Source of the DNA: Planctomycetota bacterium
GTDB lineage: Bacteria > Planctomycetota > J058 > JAJDCP01
Direction: 5' to 3'
Length of the DNA stretch: 64,000 nucleotides
Assembly: GCA_029260765.1 (NCBI GenBank)
Contig: JAJDCP010000161.1
Coordinates: 1-64,000 of the forward strand
How positions within the stretch are numbered: position 1 is the stretch's first letter; the number at the start of each line of letters is the position of its first letter. Positions 24,462-33,592 of this stretch are shown here, piece after piece. A program made the translations under genes and the position numbers. The notes under the pieces were generated by a model that had not been told where the DNA came from, did not search any database, and was given only the letters and a program-made list of their open reading frames with translations.

Positions 24462-26936
24462 ATGCTCCGTGCGAGTTTCCCGTTGTCGATGCTCATTTGC
24501 GCTGCGGCCCTGATCGGCTGCATCGATCGCCGAGATCGTCTCCCGATCGTGATCGTCGACTTGCCTGCGAACGTCCAGGGCGGCGTCGTCGAGATCGGGG
24601 TCACGCTGCGCGACCAGAACACCTCCGGCCTGCACATCGCGGTCGACTACCGTGATCCAGAGACGCTGCAGCCGTTGCGCGCCACACTGTTGCCCGGGAG
24701 CGCTGACACCAACAACATCATCGCTACACCCGGCGGTATCCGGCATGTGTTCTTGTGGGATGCCCTCGCCGACCTCGGTGCGGGACGTTTCGCCAGCCAG
24801 CTGGTCACCTTTTCCCTCGACAATGGCTCGCGGGCCTCCGCGATTGTCGAGGTGCGCAATGTCGATATGTTCGCGCCGGTGGGGGCTCTGGATGGCCATC
24901 GTGAAACGCACGCAGGAGCCGAGCTGCGCGATGGACGGGTTCTCCTTTGTGGCGGACGCGATGCGCAAGGCACTCTTCTGTCCGGGGCGCTGCTCTACGA
25001 AGTCTCGACCGACACGTTTTCTGTCACCTCAGCTCTGGCTGAAGCGCGGGCCAACCACACGGTGACGACGTTGCAGGACGGGCGCGTGCTGGTCGTCGGT
25101 GGCGAGGGAACCAGTGGGGTGCTGGCGAGCGCGGAGCTGTACGATCCGAGCACCGAGAGCTTCAGCGGCACCGGCTCGCTGGCGACAGCCCGCCAGCGGC
25201 ATCGCGCCACGCTCTTGGCCGACGGCCGCGTTCTGATCACTGGCGGGGAAGGCGCGGGAGGCGGCGCGCTGGGCGCTGCGGAGTTGTACGATCCCAGCAA
25301 TGGCGGCTTCAGTCCGGCCGGCAGCCACATCGCACGGGAAGGACATCGGGCGACCTTGCTGCAGAATGGCAATGTCCTGCTGAGTGGCGGCCGAGCGGCG
25401 AGCAGCCTGGTCTCGACGGCCGAGATCTTCGTCCCCAACAGCGGCTTTGTCAGCGTCACGGCCAGCCCCTTGCGGCTGCGGCGTGAGCACACCGCGACCA
25501 TGCTGTTCGACGGCCGGGTCTTGCTCGCCGGCGGGCTGGGGGTGGCAGATTCGACGCTGGCGAGCGTCGAGCTGTTCGTGCCCGACAACAGTCTGCCGGC
25601 CGCGGGAACCTTCGAGCAGGTGGTCGACAGGGCTGGCAACGCGACCACATTGCTCCAGAAACGCGCCCGCCATGGCGCCGCACTCACGCCCGACAGTCTG
25701 GTGGTGCTCTTTGGCGGCAGCGATGGCGTGCAGCAGCTGTCGGCGGCTGAAGTCTACTCGCCCCAGGCGGGCAGCTTCACCGAGACCACCCAGCCGCTGC
25801 GCAACCCGCGCGCGCGTCCGGTGGGGATTCCGCTCCGTTCGGGACGCATTCTGATCACGGGGGACGATGCCTCGGCGGTTTTGTACCACCCGCGTATCGC
25901 CGGCGGTGACGAGACGTTTGACGTCCAACCCGGGGCGATTCATCCACGTACGGCGACCCAGGCCGTCGCATTCGGCAGCGGCCGTGTCCTGATCTGTGGG
26001 GGGCGCGACCGGGATGGTGTGACCGACCGCGCGGAGATGTTCGACTTCCAGAGCCAGAGGTTCCTCGTCGTGGGGCCGCTGCAGAGTCCTCGCATCGGCC
26101 ACGCGATGCTCGCGTTGCGGGACGGGCGCGTGCTGGTCTATGGCGGGAGTGACGGCAGCCAGCCGTTGGCTTCTGCAGAGCTGTTCGATCCGGTCAGCCT
26201 CGAGTTTGAGCAGCTCACAACCCTCAGCCCACGGCAAAACACACGCTTGGTGCAACTCACCGACGGCGACGTCTTGATCGTGGGTGGAGAAGACAGCGGC
26301 GGAGCGTTGGCCAGTGCTGAGCTGTTCACGCCAGGCACCGAGACATTCAGCACCACCGGAAGCATGGCGGAGGCACGCACGGGCCATTCGGCGACGATTC
26401 TCGCGACCACGCAAGCGGTGATCATCGGCGGTCAGAATGCGACCGGGTTTCTGGCGACGGCAGAGTTGTATGATTCCCGCGATGGGACCTTTGGGCCTGC
26501 GGGCGAGACGCTTGAGGTCGCACGCGCCGGTTTCGTGGCGGTCGACCGGCCGCCGAATTGGGTGTTCGTGGTCGGCGGTGTCAGCGATACGGGCGCGGTC
26601 AGCCTGGTCGAGCAGTACGACGGTGCGCGCGACAACTTTGCCCGTGTCGACTTCGACATCATCCCGCGGGCGAACCCGCAAGGATTCCGCCTGACTCTAG
26701 GGGACATCGTGATCTTCGGTGGCGAGGGGGAAGCAGCGACGCGGGGCAGCCTGTACCGGATCCGCAGCAACACCATCCACGAGACGGCCGACCCATTCCT
26801 CGCCGTCCCACGATTCGAGTACAGCGCGGCCCGGATTTCCCTGAACCTGGTGCTGCTCTACGGTGGACGCAGCGCGGACGGAAGTCTGATCGGGGGAGCC
26901 GAAGTCTTCACGCAGGACGACTTGATCAACAACTGA
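24462..26936 (+). CDS. Kelch-repeat lipoprotein, two propellers
   Basis: 824 aa. It has a signal segment with lipobox ALIGC (Cys20) and a short N-terminal beta domain (about 30-130), then about 14 Kelch-type blades marked by DGRVLxxGG and followed by SAELYDP-like strands (DGRVLLCGG, DGRVLVVGG, DGRVLITGG, NGNVLLSGG, SGRVLICGG, DGRVLVYGG, DGDVLIVGG and others). Fourteen blades suggest two seven-bladed or similar beta-propellers on a surface-exposed lipoprotein. Kelch propellers bind proteins or glycans. Blade 7 (SGRILITGDD) is degenerate. Confidence 0.9.
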   Translation: MLRASFPLSMLICAAALIGCIDRRDRLPIVIVDLPANVQGGVVEIGVTLRDQNTSGLHIAVDYRDPETLQPLRATLLPGSADTNNIIATPGGIRHVFLWDALADLGAGRFASQLVTFSLDNGSRASAIVEVRNVDMFAPVGALDGHRETHAGAELRDGRVLLCGGRDAQGTLLSGALLYEVSTDTFSVTSALAEARANHTVTTLQDGRVLVVGGEGTSGVLASAELYDPSTESFSGTGSLATARQRHRATLLADGRVLITGGEGAGGGALGAAELYDPSNGGFSPAGSHIAREGHRATLLQNGNVLLSGGRAASSLVSTAEIFVPNSGFVSVTASPLRLRREHTATMLFDGRVLLAGGLGVADSTLASVELFVPDNSLPAAGTFEQVVDRAGNATTLLQKRARHGAALTPDSLVVLFGGSDGVQQLSAAEVYSPQAGSFTETTQPLRNPRARPVGIPLRSGRILITGDDASAVLYHPRIAGGDETFDVQPGAIHPRTATQAVAFGSGRVLICGGRDRDGVTDRAEMFDFQSQRFLVVGPLQSPRIGHAMLALRDGRVLVYGGSDGSQPLASAELFDPVSLEFEQLTTLSPRQNTRLVQLTDGDVLIVGGEDSGGALASAELFTPGTETFSTTGSMAEARTGHSATILATTQAVIIGGQNATGFLATAELYDSRDGTFGPAGETLEVARAGFVAVDRPPNWVFVVGGVSDTGAVSLVEQYDGARDNFARVDFDIIPRANPQGFRLTLGDIVIFGGEGEAATRGSLYRIRSNTIHETADPFLAVPRFEYSAARISLNLVLLYGGRSADGSLIGGAEVFTQDDLINN

Positions 26937-27100
26937 ACCGAGCGCACCGGCATGGACTTTGGTTGCTTGGCGGCCTGGCTGTTGCGGGGCCGGCCTGCAT
27001 GGTGATGCTTGCGGCCCGCGCCTCGCTGCGCGTACATTGAGAGTTCAACAATCCCCCAGAAACCCGCAGATCCAGCCGGACCTGTGGCGAGGTGTGCTGC

Positions 27101-28126
27101 ATGAAACCCGAGAGCCTGCGCGAAAAAACCATGGCTGTCGTGCGTTGGTTTGAGCAGCACTATGACGAGTTGGGCTGCAGCGCCGATGAGGTGCGTGACT
27201 TTGGTGACTACGTACGGCGCGAGCTCAAGCGTGACATCGAAAAGCTCGAGCCCAGGCGTGCGCTCATGGGCCTGCTCGAGAGGCCTAGGCGCTACCAGTT
27301 GCTGTGCAACCGCGACGCCCCGGCCGTGGTCGTCAATGACGAGCGCCGGCGCATCCGCTCCGTACCCCCATGGATTCTGGCGGCACACGAACAACGCAGG
27401 CTACTGGACGGGAGCCGAAGCTCCCTGTTCGAAGACCGCTCAGAACGGCGTTGTGAGTTTGGCAGTCTGAGCTTTCGCTACCGCTCGTACTGGGATGGCG
27501 TGGAGCCTGCCAACAACTCCGATGAGACCTCACTCGAGTCGGGCTGGACGACCGTGGATTTCGCCGCCCGCTATCTCGAAGCCCTGCAGCAACCTGCCTG
27601 GGCAGAGCTTTGGCAACAACAGCGTAGCTTGATCGCCAGACACAGCTGTGCCGACTTCGCGCTGTCCGACCTGGCTGACGACGCGGGCCCTGAGGATCTA
27701 TTGCGGCGCAAGAATGAGCTCGAGGCGCGAGGCGATCTTTGGGACGGGATGCTCGAGACCCCCTTCATCGTTGGCAGACTGGCCCGGCTGCTCGGTCCCC
27801 CGCCTGAGGCGTGGGGAGGTGGCAGTTACGCGCTCGTAGGCGAGTTGCGCGAGAGTGTCTTCAGCGTTGTTGCCACCGAGAGTCAGGGGCACGGGATCCG
27901 GCATATGATGGGCATCGTGGGCCGGCAAGGTGAAGAGGTCGTCGCAGAGGCGCTGGCTGCTTTCGTAGAGGGCCTCGTGGGCGACCAGGAGCTCGCCGAC
28001 ACCAGCAACACCTGTTTCCACTTCGATCAGGTCTATGCGATGGGTGTGCGCGACGCGCGCCTGTTCTATGAGCTACAGTCCGAGCTGCCGTACTGGATCG
28101 AGGCCTACTGGCGCTACGGCGGCTAA
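27101..28126 (+). CDS. Hypothetical soluble protein
   Basis: 341 aa, not recognised. The ATG at 27101 has GCGAGG upstream. The N-terminal third is helical (LREKTMAVVRWFEQHYDELGC, VRDFGDYVRRELKRDIEKL). A middle segment is basic, with ERRRIRSVPPWILAAHEQRR. The C-terminal part contains SYALVGELRESVFSVVATESQGHGIRHMMGIVG, which looks like an alpha/beta domain. No signal peptide or membrane helix. The gene converges with the PAP2 gene 4 bases downstream. Confidence 0.65.
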   Translation: MKPESLREKTMAVVRWFEQHYDELGCSADEVRDFGDYVRRELKRDIEKLEPRRALMGLLERPRRYQLLCNRDAPAVVVNDERRRIRSVPPWILAAHEQRRLLDGSRSSLFEDRSERRCEFGSLSFRYRSYWDGVEPANNSDETSLESGWTTVDFAARYLEALQQPAWAELWQQQRSLIARHSCADFALSDLADDAGPEDLLRRKNELEARGDLWDGMLETPFIVGRLARLLGPPPEAWGGGSYALVGELRESVFSVVATESQGHGIRHMMGIVGRQGEEVVAEALAAFVEGLVGDQELADTSNTCFHFDQVYAMGVRDARLFYELQSELPYWIEAYWRYGG

Positions 28127-28130
28127 GGCA

Positions 28131-29042
28131 CTAGGGCCCGAAGAACTTCACCACCCATGGGTCGATACGGTCGTGCATACGCTCAAAGCAGGCGTAGATG
28201 ACCGCACAGAAGATCGCCGAGATCAGCAGGTCGAGCAGGTAGTGGTAGCGTAGATAGACTGTCGCCAGGACGACCTGGGCGGCGACGAAGGCTACGGGGA
28301 CGAACAGCCGCCGCTCATACTTCCAGACCGCGAGCGCACACAAGATCGAGATGGCGGCGTGTCCACTGGGGAAGGCGTCCCAGATGTTGGACGAACCGCG
28401 CCAGATCAGCTCACGGAAGAAGTCCGCCAACCAGACGCCATGGAGGTCGTTGCTCCAGAAGTACAGGGGCTGCTCGCCGGCCGCGATCAGAGCGCGGTTC
28501 AACATCTCGGGAGTGCGGCACGGCATCACGAAATAGCCGAAGAAGATGCTGTAGATGATCAGGCATAGAAAGAAACCATAGCGTTTCAGGTCTTGCCGGC
28601 GTTGTTGCATGACAAGCACGACGCCCAGGGGCACCGGGAGGAAGAAGTAGATCGTGTACCAGAACTGGAACCACTCCGTCAGCCACGGGTGCGTCAGGCT
28701 ATCGAGCAGCATCGTGGGATGCGCCCCAAAGAGCCACAGGTCGAACTTCCAGAGGAAGCTCTCGAAGCCAAAGCGACCGAGGTTTTTGACGAAGATTCCA
28801 ATCGCATCGTGGCCGAAGATCAAGCTGAGCGCGATGGCTCCGAATCGTAGGAAATTTCCCAGCTTGTAATCGCCGCGCCGCAACAGGTAGCCCGCAATCA
28901 GGTACAGCACGAGCAGCTGCGCCAGCAAGCTGAATCCGGCCCGGAAGACCTCCTTCCAGGCGCCGAGGTAGGGCGCGAACAGCAGGCTTGCCAGCGTGAA
29001 CGACGCCCAGAAGCCGATGATGATCAGGTCTGCGGCCTCCAA
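28131..29042 (-). CDS. PAP2-family membrane phosphatase/phosphotransferase
   Basis: About 303 aa with six or so membrane helices. PAP2 signature parts are visible: AFPSGHAAISILCAL (domain 2 Ser-Gly-His) and YLRYHYLLDLLISAI (domain 3 with the catalytic His and Asp). Domain 1 (KxxxxxxRP) is not obvious; CRTPEML may be a degenerate form. The layout recalls inositolphosphorylceramide-synthase-like and lipid-phosphate phosphatases, which act on lipid phosphates at the membrane. The start is weak: the ORF begins at a TTG at 29042 and no in-frame ATG or GTG occurs up to the stop near 29125, so the N-terminus is uncertain. Confidence 0.75.
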   Translation of the reverse strand: MEAADLIIIGFWASFTLASLLFAPYLGAWKEVFRAGFSLLAQLLVLYLIAGYLLRRGDYKLGNFLRFGAIALSLIFGHDAIGIFVKNLGRFGFESFLWKFDLWLFGAHPTMLLDSLTHPWLTEWFQFWYTIYFFLPVPLGVVLVMQQRRQDLKRYGFFLCLIIYSIFFGYFVMPCRTPEMLNRALIAAGEQPLYFWSNDLHGVWLADFFRELIWRGSSNIWDAFPSGHAAISILCALAVWKYERRLFVPVAFVAAQVVLATVYLRYHYLLDLLISAIFCAVIYACFERMHDRIDPWVVKFFGP

Positions 29043-29378
29043 AACCAGCGGCCGGAAGCTGCCCTGCAGCGTCTGGCGGCCAGAGATGGCTCGTTCGTAG
29101 TTCCTTCCCGAGCTGGCGATGACTTGAGCCTCCGAGTTTTACCTGAAAGTCTACTGCTTGAAATCGTATACTCAAGACAGTTGCACCAGTGCCGTCTCCC
29201 AACCTCGGCAAACCAGGCCCCGCGTGGGGAATCGGCGGGATGAGACGGATCGATGTGCGACGGATTGCAGACGCTGAAAAGTGGCCGCGGATTTCGGAAG
29301 CAGCCTACGCGGCTTCTCGTGATCGAGTTTCTGGCAGTATAGACGGCACCAGCGTGGAGGCGCACGGTTATCGGACGA
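29043..29378. promoter_or_regulatory. Divergent intergenic region with putative promoter
   Basis: A 336-base region with no supported gene. A candidate plus-strand promoter is CTGAAA (29143-29148) with TATACT (29167-29172), 18-base spacer. It overlaps an inverted repeat CTTGA-N10-TCAAG that could be an operator. These would serve the activator gene to the right. Confidence 0.3.
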
Positions 29379-32336
29379 GTGACCACGGATGCGGATGCGA
29401 TGATCCGTCTGCGCCAGGCTGAGGCGGCGGCTCGGCGAGGTGAGCTCGAGCAGGCGCGCATCAGTTACCTCGAGCTGCTGGACGCAGTCTCGCCGATGAG
29501 TATGCGCAGTGTCGATGTCTATTGCGGCCTGGCAAACATCGCCTTGCGCCAGAACCAGTATGCCCACTCCGAAGATTACCTCCTCAATGCTCTCAAGATC
29601 CTGTCTGCCGAGGGTGATGCTCTGCGCATGGCGCAGATCCATGACCAACTCGGGCAGCTGCGGCGCAAGCAGGGAGAGCTCAGCCGCGCCAAGGAACACT
29701 ACGAGTCGAGCCTGGCCCTCCGCACCGAGTTGCAGGACGAGCTTGCGGTGGCCCTGTCACTCAGCCAACTCGGGCAGGTCCACCGCTACCTTGGCAAGGA
29801 CGCCGAAGCCAACCGCTGCCTGGAGCGTGAGCTGGCGATTCGGCGCAAGGCCGGTGACGATGCAGGCGCGGCCAACGCAGCGGCCGAGCTGCTTCGCGAC
29901 GCATCCAATCGGGGGCGCTGGGACCGGGCCGCGCGCTTCGCCACAGTGCAGGTCGAGACGCGGCGCAAGCTGGGCGCGGGACCGGGGCTGGCCGCGGCGT
30001 TGACCGATATGGGTCGCATGTACTTGCGCGCCGAATGCCCCGAGGAGGCACGCCTGGCGTTCGAGGAGGCGTTGACCGTGCTCAGCTCGGCAGCTGCCAC
30101 GGCACCGCATCTGCAGATTGTCCATGGACTGGCGAGCTCATTGTTGCGGCTGCTCGAACAACGACCGGGGTATGCCGAGCGTGCCTGGATGCTCTGTCAG
30201 GAGGGCCTCAGCGAGGCCGAAGCTCGGGTCGACGAAGCCACCGAAGGCAAGGTGCGGCGGCTGTTGGGTGTGCTGCAGCGGCGGCAGGGGAAGCTCAATG
30301 ATGCGTTGCTCAACCTGCAGCGCGCGCGTGACCTGTTGCGACGTGCACCGGGAAGCAATGCCGAAGACGCTTGTCTCACAGCCCTTGAGTTAGCGAGCTT
30401 GTTGGTTGAAACCGATCCCGGAGACGCCCGCGAGTTCGTACGGGAAGCCGAAGAGAGCCTGGTCCGTGGTGGCTTCCGCGGTGAGGAGGTCAAGCTCGGC
30501 GGGCTCTCGGTGCGTCTTGCCAGCCTGGCCATGTTGCTGGGCATGGAGCCGGTCGCCCGCAAGGCCAAGTCCCGAGCCGAGGCCTGTCTCAAGTTGGCCG
30601 AGGTCTCCCTCGGGTCCGCTGGGGAGCCGTGGAGCGGGCAGATCGAGCAGCTGCACGCTGAGCTGGAGGGACTCGGTCGCTCGTTGGGGCAAGAGGGCCC
30701 CGAGCCGGTTCCTTTTCTGGGTCTGGAGGCGATCCTCAAGCAATTCAGTGGTGAGCAGGCGCAGCGCCGACTGGCGGCGGAGGTACACAGCCTGCGCCAG
30801 CTGGCAGAGATCGGGCGGGTGTTGAATTCTGAAGAGACTCCCGACGGAGTGCTCGAACGGATCGTCGGGGTGATGCTCGAGTGTTCGGAGGCGGAGCGCG
30901 GGTACGTTGTGACCACCGCTGGGGGCTTCGAGGTGCGGGCTGCCGTGGGCCGTCAGGGTCCGATGGTGCTCGACAACCTGCCATCGCTGCCCGAGCGACT
31001 GATCCTGCAAGTCTCAGAGTCGGGCAAGCCCTACCTCACCCTCGACGCGAGCTCCCACGCAGACAGTGAGCCGCGGGGAGCCGAAGAGCTCCAGCACGGC
31101 TCGGCGCTCTGTCTGCCGTTCGTCTCGCGAGGACGGGTGATCGGCGCCGTATACCTTGAGCATCGTGAGCGCAACCAATTCCACAACGCCGACATGCGGC
31201 TGTTGCTCGGGCTGATCGATTTCGCTGGCCTCGCGCTCGAGCGGGCGTTGCAGGGCAAGAGCCCGGTCGGAGGGCGTGAGACGCTCACGAGCCGAAACCT
31301 TGAGCTCGAACAGGTGGTGCGTCGCCAGCAGGGTGAGCTCGAGCGTGTCGAGAGCAGCCTGCGTCACAGCCAGTCCCAGCTGGAGCGTCGCTTCCACAAG
31401 AGCCAGCTGGTTGGACACTCGCAGGCGATGCGCGGCCTCTTTCGGATTCTCGAGCGTGTGACGGAGTCGGACATCCCGGTGATGGTCGTAGGAGAGAGCG
31501 GAACGGGCAAAGACCTGGTCGCCAAAGTGATCCACTACAACGGGCCGCGCGCCCACCAGCCATTCGTCGTGCAGCACTGCGCGGCGTTGCCTGAGACGCT
31601 GCTTGAGAGCGCCCTGTTCGGCCACGTGCGCGGCGCTTTCACCGGAGCAGAGGCAGACAGCGAGGGTCTGTTTGCCCAGGCCGAAGGCGGTACGCTGTTC
31701 CTCGATGCCGTCGAAGACATGTCGCCGAAGCTGCAGAAGCTGCTCTTGCGGGTCTTGACCGACGCCGAATACCGGCCCGTAGGTTCTTCAGAGACGCGAC
31801 CGTTCGACGCGCGTTTGATCTCCTCGATGGGGGGCGATCTGAGGGAGGCCGTGCGTGAGGCGCGCTTCAGGGAAGACTTGTACTATCGGTTGAGCGCTTT
31901 CACGGTCAACCTTCCTCCGTTGCGCGAGCGTCGTGAGGACATCCCGGCGTTGATTGAAGTCCTGGTCGACGAGATCGCCCCCAAACGGCAGGTTCGTTTC
32001 CGCAAGGACGCGATCAGTCTGTTGATGCAACACAGCTGGCCCGGCAACGTCCGCGAGCTGCGCAACGCGATCGAGAAGGTGCTGGTACTGGGCGGTAAGG
32101 ACGAGGTCGGCGCCGACGATCTAGAGTTGGAAACGCATCACGACGATACTGACGATTTCTATCATCTCCGCTATTCTGATGCCAAGAACGCGTTCGCGCG
32201 TGTCTATCTGCAGAAACTATTGCTCCGTAATGGCGGCAATGTGACGCGCGCGGCGAGGGAAAGCGGGATGCTTCGGCAGGCCTTCCAGAGGCTGCTGAAA
32301 CGCTATGACTTGAAGTCGGAAGACTACAAGTCTTGA
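29379..32336 (+). CDS. TPR-GAF-AAA-Fis transcriptional activator with degenerate ATPase
   Basis: 985 aa. TPR-like repeats fill about 10-430, GAF is at about 465-625, then a coiled-coil linker, a sigma-54-type AAA domain at about 675-905 and a Fis-type HTH at the C-terminus (RNGGNVTRAARESGMLRQAFQRLLKR). Walker A is intact (GESGTGKD, 705-712), and GAFTGA (752-757), needed for sigma-54 contact, is present. Three catalytic positions differ: Walker B reads FLDAVED with Ala777 instead of Glu, the glutamate-switch Asn is His (VQHCAAL), and sensor I ATNRD is SMGGD. The arginine fingers (Arg831, Arg837) remain. GTG start; ATG at 29400 is an alternative. Confidence 0.9.
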   Translation: MTTDADAMIRLRQAEAAARRGELEQARISYLELLDAVSPMSMRSVDVYCGLANIALRQNQYAHSEDYLLNALKILSAEGDALRMAQIHDQLGQLRRKQGELSRAKEHYESSLALRTELQDELAVALSLSQLGQVHRYLGKDAEANRCLERELAIRRKAGDDAGAANAAAELLRDASNRGRWDRAARFATVQVETRRKLGAGPGLAAALTDMGRMYLRAECPEEARLAFEEALTVLSSAAATAPHLQIVHGLASSLLRLLEQRPGYAERAWMLCQEGLSEAEARVDEATEGKVRRLLGVLQRRQGKLNDALLNLQRARDLLRRAPGSNAEDACLTALELASLLVETDPGDAREFVREAEESLVRGGFRGEEVKLGGLSVRLASLAMLLGMEPVARKAKSRAEACLKLAEVSLGSAGEPWSGQIEQLHAELEGLGRSLGQEGPEPVPFLGLEAILKQFSGEQAQRRLAAEVHSLRQLAEIGRVLNSEETPDGVLERIVGVMLECSEAERGYVVTTAGGFEVRAAVGRQGPMVLDNLPSLPERLILQVSESGKPYLTLDASSHADSEPRGAEELQHGSALCLPFVSRGRVIGAVYLEHRERNQFHNADMRLLLGLIDFAGLALERALQGKSPVGGRETLTSRNLELEQVVRRQQGELERVESSLRHSQSQLERRFHKSQLVGHSQAMRGLFRILERVTESDIPVMVVGESGTGKDLVAKVIHYNGPRAHQPFVVQHCAALPETLLESALFGHVRGAFTGAEADSEGLFAQAEGGTLFLDAVEDMSPKLQKLLLRVLTDAEYRPVGSSETRPFDARLISSMGGDLREAVREARFREDLYYRLSAFTVNLPPLRERREDIPALIEVLVDEIAPKRQVRFRKDAISLLMQHSWPGNVRELRNAIEKVLVLGGKDEVGADDLELETHHDDTDDFYHLRYSDAKNAFARVYLQKLLLRNGGNVTRAARESGMLRQAFQRLLKRYDLKSEDYKS

Positions 32337-32382
32337 CAAGTTTTCGAGGCCGGATCGGGTGAAGAGGCAGGGAGAACGCACG

Positions 32383-33549
32383 TTGGCAGACGAGAGTCGG
32401 AAACAGGCTCAGGACGAGGGCTCCGAGGAACAGGATTCGGGGGTCGGGGCTGAACATCTGGGCGCTGAACAAGGCGAAGAAGGGAAAGAAGAAGAAGAAG
32501 AAGAAGAAGAGGAAGAGGAAGAGGACGAAGAGGAAGAGGACGAAGAGGAAGAGGAAGAAGAGGAAGAGGAAGAAGAGGAAGAGGACGAAGAGGAAGAAGG
32601 GGACAATCGCGCACAGAGCGACGGCGAGCCAGGCGAAGGTGTACAGGGCGAAGGTGAGCCAGGCGCAGCCGAGCTGGGCGAAGGTGTGCCAGGGGAAGAC
32701 GCATCCTCCCAGGACGAAGACTACGACGATCAAGACGATGGGGACGCCACAGACGGCAGCTCGGGGATGCGGGTGGCCTACCGACGGACGCGTACGTCGA
32801 GCGCATGGGCCGAACCGGAGTCGAGTCTGGCTGAAAAGCAGCGCCGACGCAGACGCGAGGGCTCCGACAGCGACGTGCAGCGCAGTAGCTCTCCTTCGGT
32901 ACCCAGGGGGCGCCGGCCGGGCAAACGCCTGCACTTGATTCTGCTGCTGTTGTTTCTGAGTCTGATCGCCTACAACGTTTACAAGTTCCTCAATCCTGAG
33001 GTCTGGTTCCCATCGGGCATGGTGGCTCCCGAAGCTCCCAGATTGGAGCTATTCCCCGAAGATGCCATCAGCTGGACGCACGAAGGCTACGACGTGCGAC
33101 CGCTGGCCCGCGTGCATATGGCTGCACGAGTCCTCTCCAGAGCACACTACGCGAGTGGTCCGGGGGCGGCACTAGCCCCCCTCGACCTGGTACTTTGCTG
33201 GGGTATCATTTCGGATCAAAAGGTCTTTGATCAGGTCGAAGTGGTCCAGGCCGAGCGTGGTTTCAGCATCAAGACGGGGCCGAATGTCGCTGACAAGGAA
33301 GCACGGCGGTGCAGTGCCAACTTCACTGTGATCGCATCCAACCCGAGACTCAAGGCTCAACTCGATCGCCTGGTCCTCGGTCAGGCGCTCAAGCTGGTAG
33401 GCCTTCTCGTCGAGGTTCGTGGTAAAGATGGCTTGGTTTGGACGAGCAGCCTGCCCAATAAGCCGGACAATTCGCAGCAGGGGATGGTGCTCTGGCTCGA
33501 ACGGGTCGTCGTTTGGGGTGATCCTGAGTGGGAGAACCAGCCCAGATAG
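32383..33549 (+). CDS. Poly-glutamate membrane protein with conserved C-terminal domain
   Basis: About 388 aa. The start is uncertain: TTG at 32383 has AGGGAG nearby; GTG at 32359 is the alternative. A run of about 45 Glu/Asp residues is encoded by GAA/GAG repeats at 32485-32605. A basic stretch RRRRREGSD comes next, then a single membrane helix (LHLILLLLFLSLIAYNVYKFL). The C-terminal domain of about 180 aa (PLARVHMAARVLSRAHYASG..., LDLVLCWGII, SNPRLKAQLDRLVLGQ, VRGKDGLVWTSSL) resembles a widespread uncharacterised bacterial domain with a W-G-.-S core. Function unknown. Confidence 0.75.
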   Translation: MADESRKQAQDEGSEEQDSGVGAEHLGAEQGEEGKEEEEEEEEEEEEDEEEEDEEEEEEEEEEEEEEDEEEEGDNRAQSDGEPGEGVQGEGEPGAAELGEGVPGEDASSQDEDYDDQDDGDATDGSSGMRVAYRRTRTSSAWAEPESSLAEKQRRRRREGSDSDVQRSSSPSVPRGRRPGKRLHLILLLLFLSLIAYNVYKFLNPEVWFPSGMVAPEAPRLELFPEDAISWTHEGYDVRPLARVHMAARVLSRAHYASGPGAALAPLDLVLCWGIISDQKVFDQVEVVQAERGFSIKTGPNVADKEARRCSANFTVIASNPRLKAQLDRLVLGQALKLVGLLVEVRGKDGLVWTSSLPNKPDNSQQGMVLWLERVVVWGDPEWENQPR

Positions 33550-33592
33550 AACTTGCGGCCAGAAAACGCGCAGGAATCTGTACTCCGTGGAC

